Shown: one piece after another, positions 1 to 10,500 of the stretch
How positions within the stretch are numbered: the stretch's first letter is position 1
How the letters are laid out: each line of letters starts with the position of its first letter
From: CALXSC01 sp964493475
Lineage (GTDB): Bacteria; Pseudomonadota; Alphaproteobacteria; Rickettsiales; UBA1997
Assembly: GCA_964493475.1 (NCBI GenBank)
Contig: CAZBNS010000007.1
Coordinates: 1-30,664, forward strand
DNA: 30,664 nt
Direction of reading: 5' to 3'
Position numbers and translations under genes: made by a program
Notes under the pieces: generated by a model
The model's input: only the letters and a program-made list of their open reading frames with translations
What the model was told of the DNA's origin: nothing
The model's database searches: none

Positions 1-65
1 AAAATCTAGCCTGGTAATGACAGGACTATGAAACTTTGTTTGTTAACAAAATCTACCCTGGTAAT
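1..65. repeat. Dispersed end repeat, inverted relative to the right end
   Basis: Its reverse complement matches 30293-30357 at 64 of 65 positions. It contains a partial and a nearly complete unit of the repeat that is arrayed at 30236-30664, in the opposite orientation. A related, more diverged copy of the part reading GGACTATGAAACT is at 17828-17856. Finding the same family at both ends suggests that assembly stopped in a multicopy repeat. Confidence 0.9.
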
Positions 66-93
66 CATGCAATTGGATGGTGATGAATATGCA

Positions 94-1320
94 TTAAAAA
101 TATATTCTTGCCTCTATAGCATAAGCGTCATATTTTCCTTTGGCCGTATAATCGCCATTATCATTCATTTTTGCTACTTTATTTTTTGAATAGTTGAATA
201 GGATTCTAAAATAGTCTTCGGGTATCCAAGCGATTCCTACTGTGTAATCGTATTGCGAGCCTATATTATTTTCTGAGCCCCTGTATGTGTCCTTTCCGTT
301 TGCAAACGAGTATCTTAGCACGCCTTGCCATGCTCCATACCCGCCTTTTGATAAAGGACTTTTTACATGTGCGTCATCAAAATAGCCCCATTTATTATAT
401 TGTCTTTGTTCTGCGGTAAAATTTATTACAAATTCTGTTGAAAGTCCTTCAAAGTTGAAATTGGCTTTTCCAAATCTGCTTTCGTCGGTGTATTGATAAT
501 ATTTTTTTATAAATTCGGAAGCTAAATTCATATTTTTATATTGCAATCCAAATTCAAGTCCATAGAGATACGTATTATCAATATTTGTAGGGTTATTGAT
601 TAAATCACTCTTATAATCTTGATATACGAGATTATAACCTAAATGCGTGCTCCAGTTCTTATTTTTTATTGGTGAATAAAAATTTCTTAAAGAAAAATTA
701 TAAGCCATGTCGTTGTTTAGTTTGCCGTCCGTATCTGTTCCGTTTCCAAAAATACCGGCTGAAAATCCGCTGCCATTACCTATAAAATCATAATTTAAAC
801 CTATTAAGTAGACCGGCGTCCATCCCATATTTTCAAAAGAATTAAAGGCTATTGTTGCCATAGTGTTTGTGCTTTTTAATTTTTCCATAAATGATGGAGT
901 CATTACTTGCCCAATCTTTATTTGATTTTCTTTGTCTATTGCGTATCCTATGTATGTATTTCCTAAGCTGGATTGGTTTTTATGAAAATTTCCTTCAAAA
1001 TTAAAAATGAATTTATCAAACTCTTTATTAATGCTTAATCTCATTCTTTTTATTGTGGTTTTATCATTAAAAGATGAGTTATTGTAAGATTTTAACTCAT
1101 TATTTTCATCATACCAAGTCGCTCCTACGTGAATTCTGCCGCTAAAAGTGAGATTGTTTAAGAGCAAGGAGTTATTTTTGTTTTCTTGAATCTCAATTTT
1201 TTTGCTTAATTCATCAATCTGTTTTTGCAAACTTTTAATTTGAATGTCATAGTTCTCGGCAAAAGTGTTAAAACAAAAACCACTGCAAACTAAAGAAAAA
1301 AAGAATAATTTTAATTTCAT
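94..1320 (-). CDS. Outer-membrane porin, OprP/OprO-like (phosphate-selective porin family)
   Basis: This 408-residue protein is probably an outer-membrane beta-barrel that lets small solutes diffuse into the periplasm. It has an N-terminal signal peptide (about residues 1-21, ending FNTFA). A short charged coiled-coil stretch follows (about 25-50, IKSLQKQIDELSKKIEIQE), as in trimeric OprP-type porins. The rest alternates polar and hydrophobic residues, with many aromatic girdle residues, and ends in the barrel signature EARIYF with a terminal Phe. The segments GNTYIGYAID and KIGQVMTPSFMEKL resemble the conserved part of this family. The anion preference cannot be told from sequence. The gene stands alone on the - strand, downstream of a candidate small RNA that ends about 50 bases before the start codon. 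No clear Shine-Dalgarno sequence precedes the ATG. Confidence 0.8.
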   Translation of the reverse strand: MKLKLFFFSLVCSGFCFNTFAENYDIQIKSLQKQIDELSKKIEIQENKNNSLLLNNLTFSGRIHVGATWYDENNELKSYNNSSFNDKTTIKRMRLSINKEFDKFIFNFEGNFHKNQSSLGNTYIGYAIDKENQIKIGQVMTPSFMEKLKSTNTMATIAFNSFENMGWTPVYLIGLNYDFIGNGSGFSAGIFGNGTDTDGKLNNDMAYNFSLRNFYSPIKNKNWSTHLGYNLVYQDYKSDLINNPTNIDNTYLYGLEFGLQYKNMNLASEFIKKYYQYTDESRFGKANFNFEGLSTEFVINFTAEQRQYNKWGYFDDAHVKSPLSKGGYGAWQGVLRYSFANGKDTYRGSENNIGSQYDYTVGIAWIPEDYFRILFNYSKNKVAKMNDNGDYTAKGKYDAYAIEARIYF

Positions 1321-1373
1321 ATTTTAATAAATTAGACATCAACTTAAAAATGTATTCTATTGAATATTATAGT

Positions 1374-1481
1374 CAAGAAAAGCATTGGGACACGGAGGCA
1401 TATAAATTGCAATTTATTTCAAAAGTATTTTATTAAATTGCCATCCCAATGCTGCGTTAACTTCCCGATTGGGTTGTTAAC
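1374..1481 (-). ncRNA. Candidate structured small RNA, copy C
   Basis: Read on the - strand, the RNA opens with a hairpin (1456-1481: GTTAAC arms around CCC-AATC-GGG). A 10-bp closing stem follows (1444-1453 with 1381-1390, AGCATTGGGA). Inside it lies the internal loop shared with the copies at 22598-22786 and 28886-29062: GATGG on one side (1440-1445) opposite CCTCCG (1393-1398). The apical part contains an ATAAAT/ATTTAT hairpin (1401-1416). The closing stem is followed by TTTTCTT, so the stem itself may terminate transcription. The interior is shorter than in the other copies. Membership of the family rests on the loop motif, the order of elements and the promoter. Function is unknown; it could be a trans-acting RNA or the leader of the porin gene. 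Confidence 0.45.
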
Positions 1482-1486
1482 TGTTT

Positions 1487-1517
1487 ATTATATTAAATAT
1501 CAATTTCTAGTTGTCAA
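1487..1517 (-). promoter_or_regulatory. Predicted promoter of small RNA copy C
   Basis: The - strand carries TTGACA (1512-1517), then AATATAAT: AATATA at 17-base spacing or TATAAT (1487-1492) at 19-base spacing. The predicted start falls at the first base of the 5' hairpin. The two related RNAs have TTGACA with a 17-base spacer at the same place. Confidence 0.5.
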
Positions 1518-1681
1518 TACTTTTCAACAGACTTAATAAAAATATATTATATTTGCATATGAAAAATTTGAGTAGCTATATTAAAAACTTATTTTAGATT
1601 GTTAATTTACAACCACAGCAAAATAACTTTTATATTGGAACAATTGCATAAATAATTTTTCCACAAAAAATAATTTATACA

Positions 1682-1726
1682 AAAAGGACGTCATACGAAA
1701 ATTTATGGATTGCAATTGAATGCTTT
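1682..1726 (+). repeat. Short sequence shared with the glmS upstream region
   Basis: Two blocks recur upstream of the glmS fragment. Bases 1700-1726 match 21603-21629 with four or fewer differences (core TTGCAATTGAATG). Bases 1682-1709 resemble 21670-21697 (AAAAGGACG, CATA, then AAAATTT). The order of the blocks differs between the two sites. No function is evident. Confidence 0.35.
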
Positions 1727-1758
1727 CTAAGTGTCTAAAGACACCAAGAAAACTGTGC

Positions 1759-3105
1759 TTATTTCAAACTCCATTCGCTTCCATTTTGAGTATCTTTTAA
1801 TAAAACACCCTTGCTATCAAGCAAATTTCTTATTTCGTCAGATTTTTTGAAATCCTTATTCTTTTTGGCCTCTAATCTTTGATTTATTAAATTAAGAATT
1901 TCACTTTCTGTAATATTCAATTTACTTAAATCTCTCTTTTCTTGATAATACGATTCATCATATATGCCTAAAAATTCCATTGCTTTCTTAAGTTCTGGCA
2001 AATTGGAGTTTTTTAGATTGTAAAGCTCAGCTAAAACTTTTGAAGTATTTAGATCATCACATAAACATTCTAAAAATTTTTCACTCAACTTTTCACTAGC
2101 CTTTATATTTTTTACCGCCTTATGTAAATCAATTAAATTTTTATCAGCTTCTTCAATTAATTTCATACTAAAATCAAACGGAGTTCTATAATGATTTTTC
2201 AAAAAAGCATATCTAATCGCTACGCCTTTTATATTTTGATTTTTTAGATCTTCTATTGTTGTAAAATTATGCAAAGATTTTGACATTTTTTCACCATTTA
2301 CAAGCAAAAAACCTGTGTGAATCCAATAATTAGCAAAACTACTATTTTTAAATGCGCACCTACTTTGAGCTATTTCATTTTCATGATGCGGAAATTTTAA
2401 ATCATTTCCACCACAGTGTATATCAAAACTCTCGCCCAAATATTTATAAGACATTGCCGAGCATTCAATATGCCAGCCCGGTCTGCCAACACTCCATGGA
2501 CTTTCAAATTTTGCAGAATCATCATCTATCTCAAGACTTGGTTTCCACAAAACGAAATCTGTTGGATTTTTCTTATACGGTGCAACTTCAACTCTTGCTC
2601 CAGCTATCATTTCCTCAATGTCTCTCCCCGATAACTTTCCGTAGTCTTTGTATGTTTTTGTGTCGAACAAAACATGCCCGTCAGCAACATATGCATTCCC
2701 ATTCTCTATTAGCTTTTGAATTATAAAAATCATTTCTTTAACATGTTCTGTTGCCTTTGGCTCAATTGTTGGTTTCAATAAATGCAAATATTCAAAATCT
2801 TTATTCATTAATTCAATATTTTCCTGAGTGAGCTGCTGAATCGTAATTTTTCTTTCAACAGCCCTTTTATTTATTTTATCTTCAACATCCGTAATATTTC
2901 TTGCATAAATTACATTATCTTTTCCATACAATTCCCGCAAAGTTCTAAACAAAATATCACTTAAAATATAGGTTTTTGCATGTCCCAAATGACATTTATC
3001 ATAAACAGTTATACCGCAAGTATACATTCGCACTTTATTTTTATCTATCGGAACAAATTCTTCCAACTTTTTAGTTAATGAGTTATATAATTTTAATTTT
3101 TGCAT
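1759..3105 (-). CDS. cysS: Cysteine--tRNA ligase
   Basis: This class I aminoacyl-tRNA synthetase charges tRNA-Cys in the cytoplasm. The 448-residue length is normal for the bacterial enzyme. The N-terminal YTCGITVYD carries the first zinc-ligand Cys. HLGH at about residues 41-44 is the HIGH-type ATP motif. The middle has WHIECSAM and CGGNDLKFPHHENE, which supply further zinc ligands and the active site, and GEKMSKS at about 272 is the KMSKS loop. The C-terminus ends in the usual GVLLKDTQNGSEWSLK segment, so the gene is complete. It is monocistronic. A TTGACT box lies on the same strand at 3154-3159, but the -10 box is unclear. A 14-base palindrome (1731-1744) sits just past the stop codon and lacks a U-tract. 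Confidence 0.97.
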   Translation of the reverse strand: MQKLKLYNSLTKKLEEFVPIDKNKVRMYTCGITVYDKCHLGHAKTYILSDILFRTLRELYGKDNVIYARNITDVEDKINKRAVERKITIQQLTQENIELMNKDFEYLHLLKPTIEPKATEHVKEMIFIIQKLIENGNAYVADGHVLFDTKTYKDYGKLSGRDIEEMIAGARVEVAPYKKNPTDFVLWKPSLEIDDDSAKFESPWSVGRPGWHIECSAMSYKYLGESFDIHCGGNDLKFPHHENEIAQSRCAFKNSSFANYWIHTGFLLVNGEKMSKSLHNFTTIEDLKNQNIKGVAIRYAFLKNHYRTPFDFSMKLIEEADKNLIDLHKAVKNIKASEKLSEKFLECLCDDLNTSKVLAELYNLKNSNLPELKKAMEFLGIYDESYYQEKRDLSKLNITESEILNLINQRLEAKKNKDFKKSDEIRNLLDSKGVLLKDTQNGSEWSLK

Positions 3106-3467
3106 TTTTTAAAAAAAATAAGTTTATTTTTATCGTGGCAATTATTTTTTTATAGTCAAGCTAATTAGCTATAATATAAATAGGGACCATACTTATCATT
3201 ACTAGTCATAGCGGTTAACAAAGGGGCTGCAAACCGCCTACAACAAAAAAATATCCAAAAGGCAAAAATAAATCATAAAGCAACCAACAAAAAATCCCAA
3301 AACCTTAACTAATAGAATAAATTACACAACCTATGATTTAATACTTTTTATTTTTTATTTTTTTTATACTTCCAAATATTTATTTCAACTTTAGATTACA
3401 AATTATATTTAAATTTAATTTTAAATATTGATTTTAAATAATTTTAATAATAACCTGGAGTTGAAAT
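3106..3467. other. Intergenic region with two small inverted repeats
   Basis: This 362-base AT-rich stretch lies between divergent genes and shows no coding pattern. It contains a 12-base perfect palindrome (3159-3170, AGCTAATTAGCT) and a hairpin with GCGGTT (3211-3216) and AACCGC (3232-3237). The part nearest the + strand gene is almost pure A and T and probably holds that gene's promoter. No other element was recognised. Confidence 0.5.
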
Positions 3468-3848
3468 ATGAAAAATCTCATACAAAAATTGGTTTTTGAA
3501 GAAGAAAATATTTTTAGAAATGAAACAACTATTGATAGAAATAGAAAAAAAATTATTAATCAACAAATAAATGCAAAATTAGACGACTTTAATTACAAGT
3601 ATTCTAACGACAATTTATATTATAAAGGAGAAATTGCATTATGGAAGGCCGTTATTTTACAAGCACTTGTAGATTTACAAAGCAATTCAAAGAAAAAAAT
3701 AGCCAATACATACAGAATTAAGGCATTAATGTGGTTTAACTTAAAAAATGAAGATTTTATACAAGTTTGCAATTGGGCAGGACTAGATCCTGCATATGTT
3801 TATCAAAGAGCAAGAAAAGTAAAAGAAAATAACAGATTTTTTGATTAA
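3468..3848 (+). CDS. Conserved-looking hypothetical protein, 126 residues
   Basis: I do not recognise a characterised family. The protein is soluble, charged and predicted helical, with no signal peptide or membrane segment. The N-terminal half is rich in Asn, Lys and Ile. The C-terminal half (about 85-118) reads MWFNLKNEDFIQVCNWAGLD followed by PAYVYQRA. This WF...F..VC...GLDP..V pattern recalls small helix-turn-helix-like proteins of unknown function in phage-type or accessory contexts; that comparison is from memory. A good Shine-Dalgarno sequence (CTGGAG, about 8 bases upstream) supports the start. The gene ends only 7 bases before the silent cassette at 3856. Any role in rearranging the neighbouring giant gene would be speculation, since no recombinase motif is visible. 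Confidence 0.7.
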   Translation: MKNLIQKLVFEEENIFRNETTIDRNRKKIINQQINAKLDDFNYKYSNDNLYYKGEIALWKAVILQALVDLQSNSKKKIANTYRIKALMWFNLKNEDFIQVCNWAGLDPAYVYQRARKVKENNRFFD

Positions 3849-3855
3849 GTAATCA

Positions 3856-4509
3856 AGTTTATGAAAGCGGAACAATTAGCAAGGAATATAATATTACATG
3901 CCAACCAGCATAACCGGAGCTGGAGCTACTTGGATAATACCTATTATGGAACCATGCAAAGTAAGCAAATGTGATCCTTTCACTCCTCCTTCAATCCCTG
4001 GCGGAACATTTAGTGTAGCTTCTACGTCATGTGCTGATGGAACAACAGGAGCAACATGTCCTAATGCTACATATACACTACAATGTGCTAGTGGTTATAC
4101 ACAAGTTGGAAGTCGAGTATATAGGTGTGATGAAACAAGCAGAGAATGGGTTAAGACTGGAGATGGATGGTGCGGAAAAGATTGTCCCGTAGGAACTAGA
4201 TTATCTAGTGGAGCCGGATTGCGGGCTTGTTATTGTAAATCTGCAACCGATTATGGTATTTTTGGTTGCTCTGATAATGGATCTCGAACAACGAGTACAC
4301 AAAATTATATAGATTCTACAAGTGTTATAAAACATGGTTTTTCTGCTGATTTTTATTATCAAACTTCAAATGATTATTGCTCTATGACACTTAGATTTAA
4401 TGGCACTTGTTCCAATGGATCATTTATAAATGTTACTCAACATGAACACGTATGTAATAAGACTGATCACATTGGAGATTGTGATGAATGGTATTGGATA
4501 AATAGATAG
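3856..4509 (+). pseudogene. Silent, oppositely oriented C-terminal cassette of the giant Cys-rich protein
   Basis: This stretch codes for a fragment of the giant protein but lies on the other strand, facing its 3' end. Bases 3856-3897 read VYESGTISKEYNITC in one frame and match 5863-5904 of the giant gene. Relative to the giant gene, four bases are then missing near 3901, and the remainder continues in another frame (open from 3898 to 4509, 203 codons). Bases 3902-4147 match the reverse complement of 4985-5230, with 3944-4127 identical. Similarity then weakens and stops near 4195. The last 105 or so codons form a different Cys-rich tail (KDCPVGTRLSSGAG... to DEWYWINR). There is no signal peptide, Shine-Dalgarno sequence or clear promoter, so it is probably not expressed where it lies. 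Its stop codon is 8 bases from that of the giant gene. Confidence 0.85.
3944..4127 (+). repeat. Left arm of 184-bp inverted repeat
   Basis: It is identical, base for base as read by eye, to the reverse complement of 5005-5188. The imperfect arm extends to 3902-4147. The intervening segment of about 840 bases (4148-4984) holds two alternative 3' ends placed tail to tail. The reading frames of the two arms correspond, so inversion would keep the giant gene in frame. Confidence 0.92.
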
Positions 4510-4517
4510 AAAATGAA

Positions 4518-7500
4518 TTATTCTTCATCTCCATTACAAGAGCTAGTATTACTTCCCCTAGTTGTATTTGAATAAGTATATTGCCATGTTCCATCATTAC
4601 ATGTAAAATAAAACTCAACTATATATCTTCTGTCTTTATAAGTAGTAACTTTAGGTCTAAAAACTACTTTCATAGAACCAGAGCCACCATGTGTTGTAGC
4701 ATCTAATATTTTAATACCAACGCTACAAACTTCTCGTATACCTTCAATCTTATCACCATCATTAACATACGAACATATTACTTGGCCAGTGCCACCACAA
4801 ATTGTACTACCATCACCTCGATGAATAGTGCTACAAAATCCCATACAAGCCTCCCATATTTTAGGACAATCACTCCAACTTGTATAATCAGCTACGCCAC
4901 TACAACCTTCTGCATACCAGTCCCTATTATAAGAAGCAGTAGGGCAATTTTTTGCACACCATCCTCCAGTTTCAATTGGATCCCATGCTCTGCTTGTTTC
5001 ATCGCACCTATATACTCGACTTCCAACTTGTGTATAACCACTAGCACATTGTAGTGTATATGTAGCATTAGGACATGTTGCTCCTGTTGTTCCATCAGCA
5101 CATGACGTAGAAGCTACACTAAATGTTCCGCCAGGGATTGAAGGAGGAGTGAAAGGATCACATTTGCTTACTTTGCATGGTTCCATAACACTAGGTGTCC
5201 AAGTAGCTCCAGCTCCGGTTACGCTGGTTGAATTACAGGTAGCATTGAAATATTTGCCATTAGCACTCTCTAAATAGTAGCCCGTATCACATGGCCATTC
5301 TTTTCTGAGTGTAGCTCCAGAAGATACATCGCCTGCATTATTTCCGTAGACTTGTTCTGTATTAATATCAACATCTGTAGTGCCAGTTATTCCAGCGGCG
5401 AGTTCTGAAGGATTATATGAAGTCTNNNNNNNNNNACCGGCTTTAGCATAATATACACCACCACTATACCAATTGCCAATAGTTGGTTTGGGTATAGCAC
5501 TTCTACCAGTGTAGTTAGTAGGCATAATTAAATCGCCAATTTTACAAATAGCAGGAACACATTCACCTTTTCTATTCCAAGTTGGACTGTTAGAAGCATT
5601 CAAGCTACATGTGTAAGTCAATTTATTACTGGTGCAATTATTGCAATAATAGCCTGTTGGACAAGATTGTGTAAAATTATTGCCTAAATATTTGCCACCA
5701 AATGCGCCACTTAAACCAGAATCTGTAGTGTAATATAAATTAGTCGTTCCCTTTTGATAATTAACTATATCATTACCTCCAATTTTATAATACACACTGC
5801 CACAAGTTTTTAAAACACAAGTATCTTTACCTGCTACAAAACCACTTTCCCACTCTCCAGTAGTAATATCACATTCTTTGCTAATTGTTCCGCTTTCATA
5901 AACTGGATTACCCGAACAATTTGCGTTCACTGGAACATATCTAGGAGGGTTCTCTGTGTTTCCTGGGTAGGTAATACTTCCACCAGCCAATGCTACGACT
6001 GTTTTTGATTCTGTGATTGTAGCGGTCGGGAAGACTACAGAGTTTAATACGTTCATATCAGAGCATGTCATAAAGTTGATACAAGGATTTTGAACTGGTC
6101 CCCATGTTCCATCAGCCAAGCATTTTCTGTATGGTGCGCCACCAAATGTAGTGTCTGATCCATTTCTCATAAATTGTATTCCTTTTTGCTTGTATTCTGT
6201 AGGGAATCCTGAATAATTATTGTTTTTTCCTACAGTTGCATCGCACTCTCCAACGACATAGTCATTTTCATTTTTATTTACAATGGATCTAGGCCATTTT
6301 GCCCCTCCTGTGTATTTATCTCCAAATTTAACGCCTCCAACAATAGCTCCTATGAAGTTTGCTCTGTAAGTTGGATCCCTATAAAATTTTGTAATTTCAT
6401 GATTTTGAAGTTTGTTATCACTGTTAATGTCTTGGAATTTGGTTCTAAATACATCAGTAGCTTCGCAAGCGACTTCACATCTATTGTTTATTGCTCCCCA
6501 TTGTCCCCATTTGTTGCAAGATCTTACTGGATCAACTTCGCTGCCGGTTCCAAGTTTGAGTGAAATATTTTTTAAATCAACTTCGCTGCCAGAAAAGTTT
6601 ACAGAATTATATTGATCTTGGAAGCTTAATAAAAATTGAACGCCGAATTTATAGAAGTTTCTATTTTCTAAACAAACGCCCTTAATGCCGTCTTTGAAGT
6701 CTACTTTTCTTGAGGCTGGAGTTTCTGGCCAAATAGCTCCGCCAGCATGTCTCCAAACAGTTCCATTATTGTTGAGCATAAAGTTTCCTCGGGTATCGGA
6801 ACAATTGGTTGGATCCTCAGGATAGTTGTTGTAATTGCCAGTTGGTCTGTTAGAAACACATGAAACATTTTTGCTCCAACTTGTTGAGTTAGTTGGATAA
6901 GCTATGTTGTTGTGGCTAGCGTCGGTAGTGTCTAATCCAAATATGGCTGTATCTGTTGCTTGTAAGTTATAAGTTAAACCACTGTTGCTTTCTGGCTCGC
7001 TGTCTTCAATAGATAATAAGCCGACATCATTTTCAGTAATTTGTTGACAGTATAGTCTTTCGCAATATCTCTTGCTGTAATTTATTGTGTCTCCGTAAGT
7101 GTTTTGATATGCTGTAGGAATACTATATTGAGAAATTATACTTGGCGATAAGAATCCTTCGTTGTTAATTCCTGGCTTATGAAATACGGAGTCTGCTGTA
7201 TAATAAGGGCTGACATTGAATTCAGTATATATGTCATTTACTGCTACCCAGTTTCCAAGCTGACTGCAATATCTCATAGGCAAATGATTTCTAGCTACAT
7301 AACCGGTTTTTGTTGCAAATTCTAAATAGTTTGCTTTGTCATTTATAGTTGCAAGGAAAGTGTCATTTCCAAAAACATCGTAAGTAGCAATTTCAATACC
7401 ATAACCAACTAAATTTTTTGCAAGTCTGTCTATTCTAGTTTCTAAAGTTTTGCTGCCTAATTGTTTCACAACTGGAATGTAATTTTTTATTGCAAAATTA

Positions 7501-10500
7501 GAACCGGCTGGCGCATAGCCTTGTAGACAATATAAAGCGTTTATGTGTTCTATATCGTCCCCATGACCGTTTTCTAGTCCATTTTCCAAATCTTCAGCCG
7601 TCATGCCATAAGTACCTTTTTTGTACTTTTTCCAAGTAGCAAAACCGTTGGATTTTCCTTCCGTGTTAATAGAACCAAGAGCGCCTTCTGCAGCGTTGAT
7701 AGAAGCAAGTATTTCGTCCAATGTTGGTGATTCGCTGTCTGTAATGGTTGGACAACTATATCTTTCACAACCAGTTCCTTCTACTAATTCAAACTTGCTA
7801 TAGGCTTGATTAAAGCTGTCAAAAGTTGTTTTGCATCTTGCTAAAGGCTGTGTATTATATTTTGTTTTCCAGAAACCGTTGCAAGAGCCTCTTTGTAAAT
7901 ACTCATCACAGTTGCAATTACTATCGCCACTCTGACAAGCTTGTCCTTTTGTTGCTGGACTGGTGCTGTAGCACTTTGCAGTTAGCAGACAAAAAATACT
8001 AGACAAATCATTGTTGGAATCATCGTCGTCTCTTTTGCAGTCTGTAGTTTTCTCAAATTCAGCATGCTCAAAATCGTCAACATAATATTTTCCATACATT
8101 GTTTGGTTGGTTCTCCAAATGTTGCTTATATGGTTATTTTGAATAATAGATAAAACTTTTCCGTCGCCACCCTCGTAATATACTTTGTTTTGGTTATAGT
8201 ATTTTACTGGTTCACAAAAATCTACTTTCATTAAATCTACGCATAGCCCCATTTCTCTTGGAGTTGCTTTTCTAACTACAATTCCAGTACCACCACCAGA
8301 AGCAGTAGAAGATAAGCATTTACATGAATAGAGCGGTTTACCACTAGCATCTAAGCTTGATAATTCGCTGTTAAATCCTGGTAGAAAACAAGCTTCTGGC
8401 AATGTTAAACAACCTTCCCCACTACAGCTGCAATCAATTTCTTTAATACAACCAGAACTTCCACATACACATGAAGTAGTTCCATCTAAGCATTTACAAT
8501 CACCGACAGCACTACTACAAAACTCATAATAACCAAGTTTTCTGCATACAGGTTTTTGTTTGCTTTCATTATCTAATATACATTTACCAACCACAGTGCC
8601 AATATTTGGCAGGGCCTTGACATATATTTGATAATCTTCAAACCCTTTATTTGCACATATTTGATTATATGCCCCATCAGCAGTATTATTTTTCTTAAGC
8701 TTAACAATTGAAATTACACCGTCAGCTTTTTTTTGAACTATTTTTTCTTCACCATCTTGGATTTTACAATAGCTATCAATAACTTGATCACAAACATTAA
8801 TATCACCCTTCAAAGCATTTAACTCTTCTTTATTTACGGTGCTTAAAACTGATTTTTCATTATATTCTTTTTGCTTGAATATGCATGAGTAATATAATTT
8901 ACTACAATATGACGACTCCAAGAGTATAGGAAAATTCTGCCCAAACGCAAAACTTGAACCTTTCAGATTTTGATTTTCTGGACTATAAAATTCTTTGTTA
9001 TTATCATAAAATGGTATGAATTTAGTAGTATCGGTTAAACTCAATGGAGTGCTCACATTAGTCAAATCTTGCTCATGAAAGTATGCTTTAACTGTTGGCT
9101 CTTCAATTGCTATAATATGCGGTTTAATAACAAAATTCTTAATTTCTGGGTTTCTTCTTTTTAAACATTTTACTTCTTGTCTATTTTCACTTACTAAAAC
9201 TTGATATAAACATACTCTAGCAGAAGGATCCGGATATAACTGACTTGTTTTTTTAAATACATAATTTGCAGTGATGGATTCAGCAGGAGTTCCAAACAAT
9301 GTGTCTACACTTCCTTCCTCTTCATCAGCATCAAACGCAATAGTAGCCCGCTTTACAGTATTTCCATATTTCATTTCTATAGATGGTCTAAAGAAATCCA
9401 ATATAATACTATCAGACTCTGCATTTGCATAAATTGTATAAGATACATCGCCATATTTTCTAAAGGAATAAAGTGTTAACAATGGCAAGAATAAATCTGG
9501 CGAATTTTCAATTGTAGCATACTTATAGAAAAAATCTGGACCCAATGGCAAACTCATCTTAAAGAATTGTGATTCCCTAATAAAATTATCATTTTTATCA
9601 TAAAAACCTCTACAATCTTGAAGAGCTCCAACATTACAGTAAGATCTGTTTTGAAGTTGATTATTTCCTTGATATTGAACAACACCCCAAGTAATCCAAG
9701 ATTTGCCAAGAAACTCACCGCTTGGATTTTCACCATTATTAATTCTATAAGTTTTGCAATATGGATGATATTCACCTTTTTCTTTTGGCGTTTGTCCATC
9801 ATCTCCTTTGAAACACCATTTACCAGCGTCAGCCATAACTGGTACTTCATCAATATCTTGATCTTCAGGTGGTTTTTTTAGTTCTTTTTCATATTTAACT
9901 ATTTTATCACAATTCCAAGTTGTGAACAGATATTCCCCAAAAACATCTTGATCAGTAATTTTACCATCACAATTATGATCCGTTAAACTATTATCATCAA
10001 ATAAACTATATTCATCTAGTTTTCCTCTAAAAGTTCCACCTATGGTGTTTTCATTATCTCCTGGATTTTTATAACTATCCCGATTAACTTCCCTTCCAAT
10101 GTGTTTCATATCGCCGAGATAGCCGCCAATATAACAGCCAAGATCAACAGCATCTAAAAATGCATAAACTCTTCTATCTATCATTTGCAGACGGAATCTA
10201 AGAGCACTGCCGCCAAATACAGCATTGGAAACAGTTTTGGCACATGTGCCATTATTATCATCTAAATTACAGTCTTCATCACTTTTTACACTTAATGTTA
10301 CACATCTATCTTTGCCACACCATTGTTTGAGACAAAGACCAAACGCACAATCCACTCTACATTCTCTATCACCGCAAACACCAAGTTCACCACTGTTTTT
10401 ATGTCTTAAACATACTGTTGCACTAACTTTATCAATATTTGGTTCATCATCTTTCCACTCATAAGAAGGGTCGCCTTTTATATAATAACTATCCCAATAA

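Noticed and set aside
4148..4984. Site-specific invertase sites (dif, hix or sfx type) at the arm borders
   Set aside because: No short palindromic crossover site or recombinase gene was recognised. The long identical arms are sufficient for homologous recombination.
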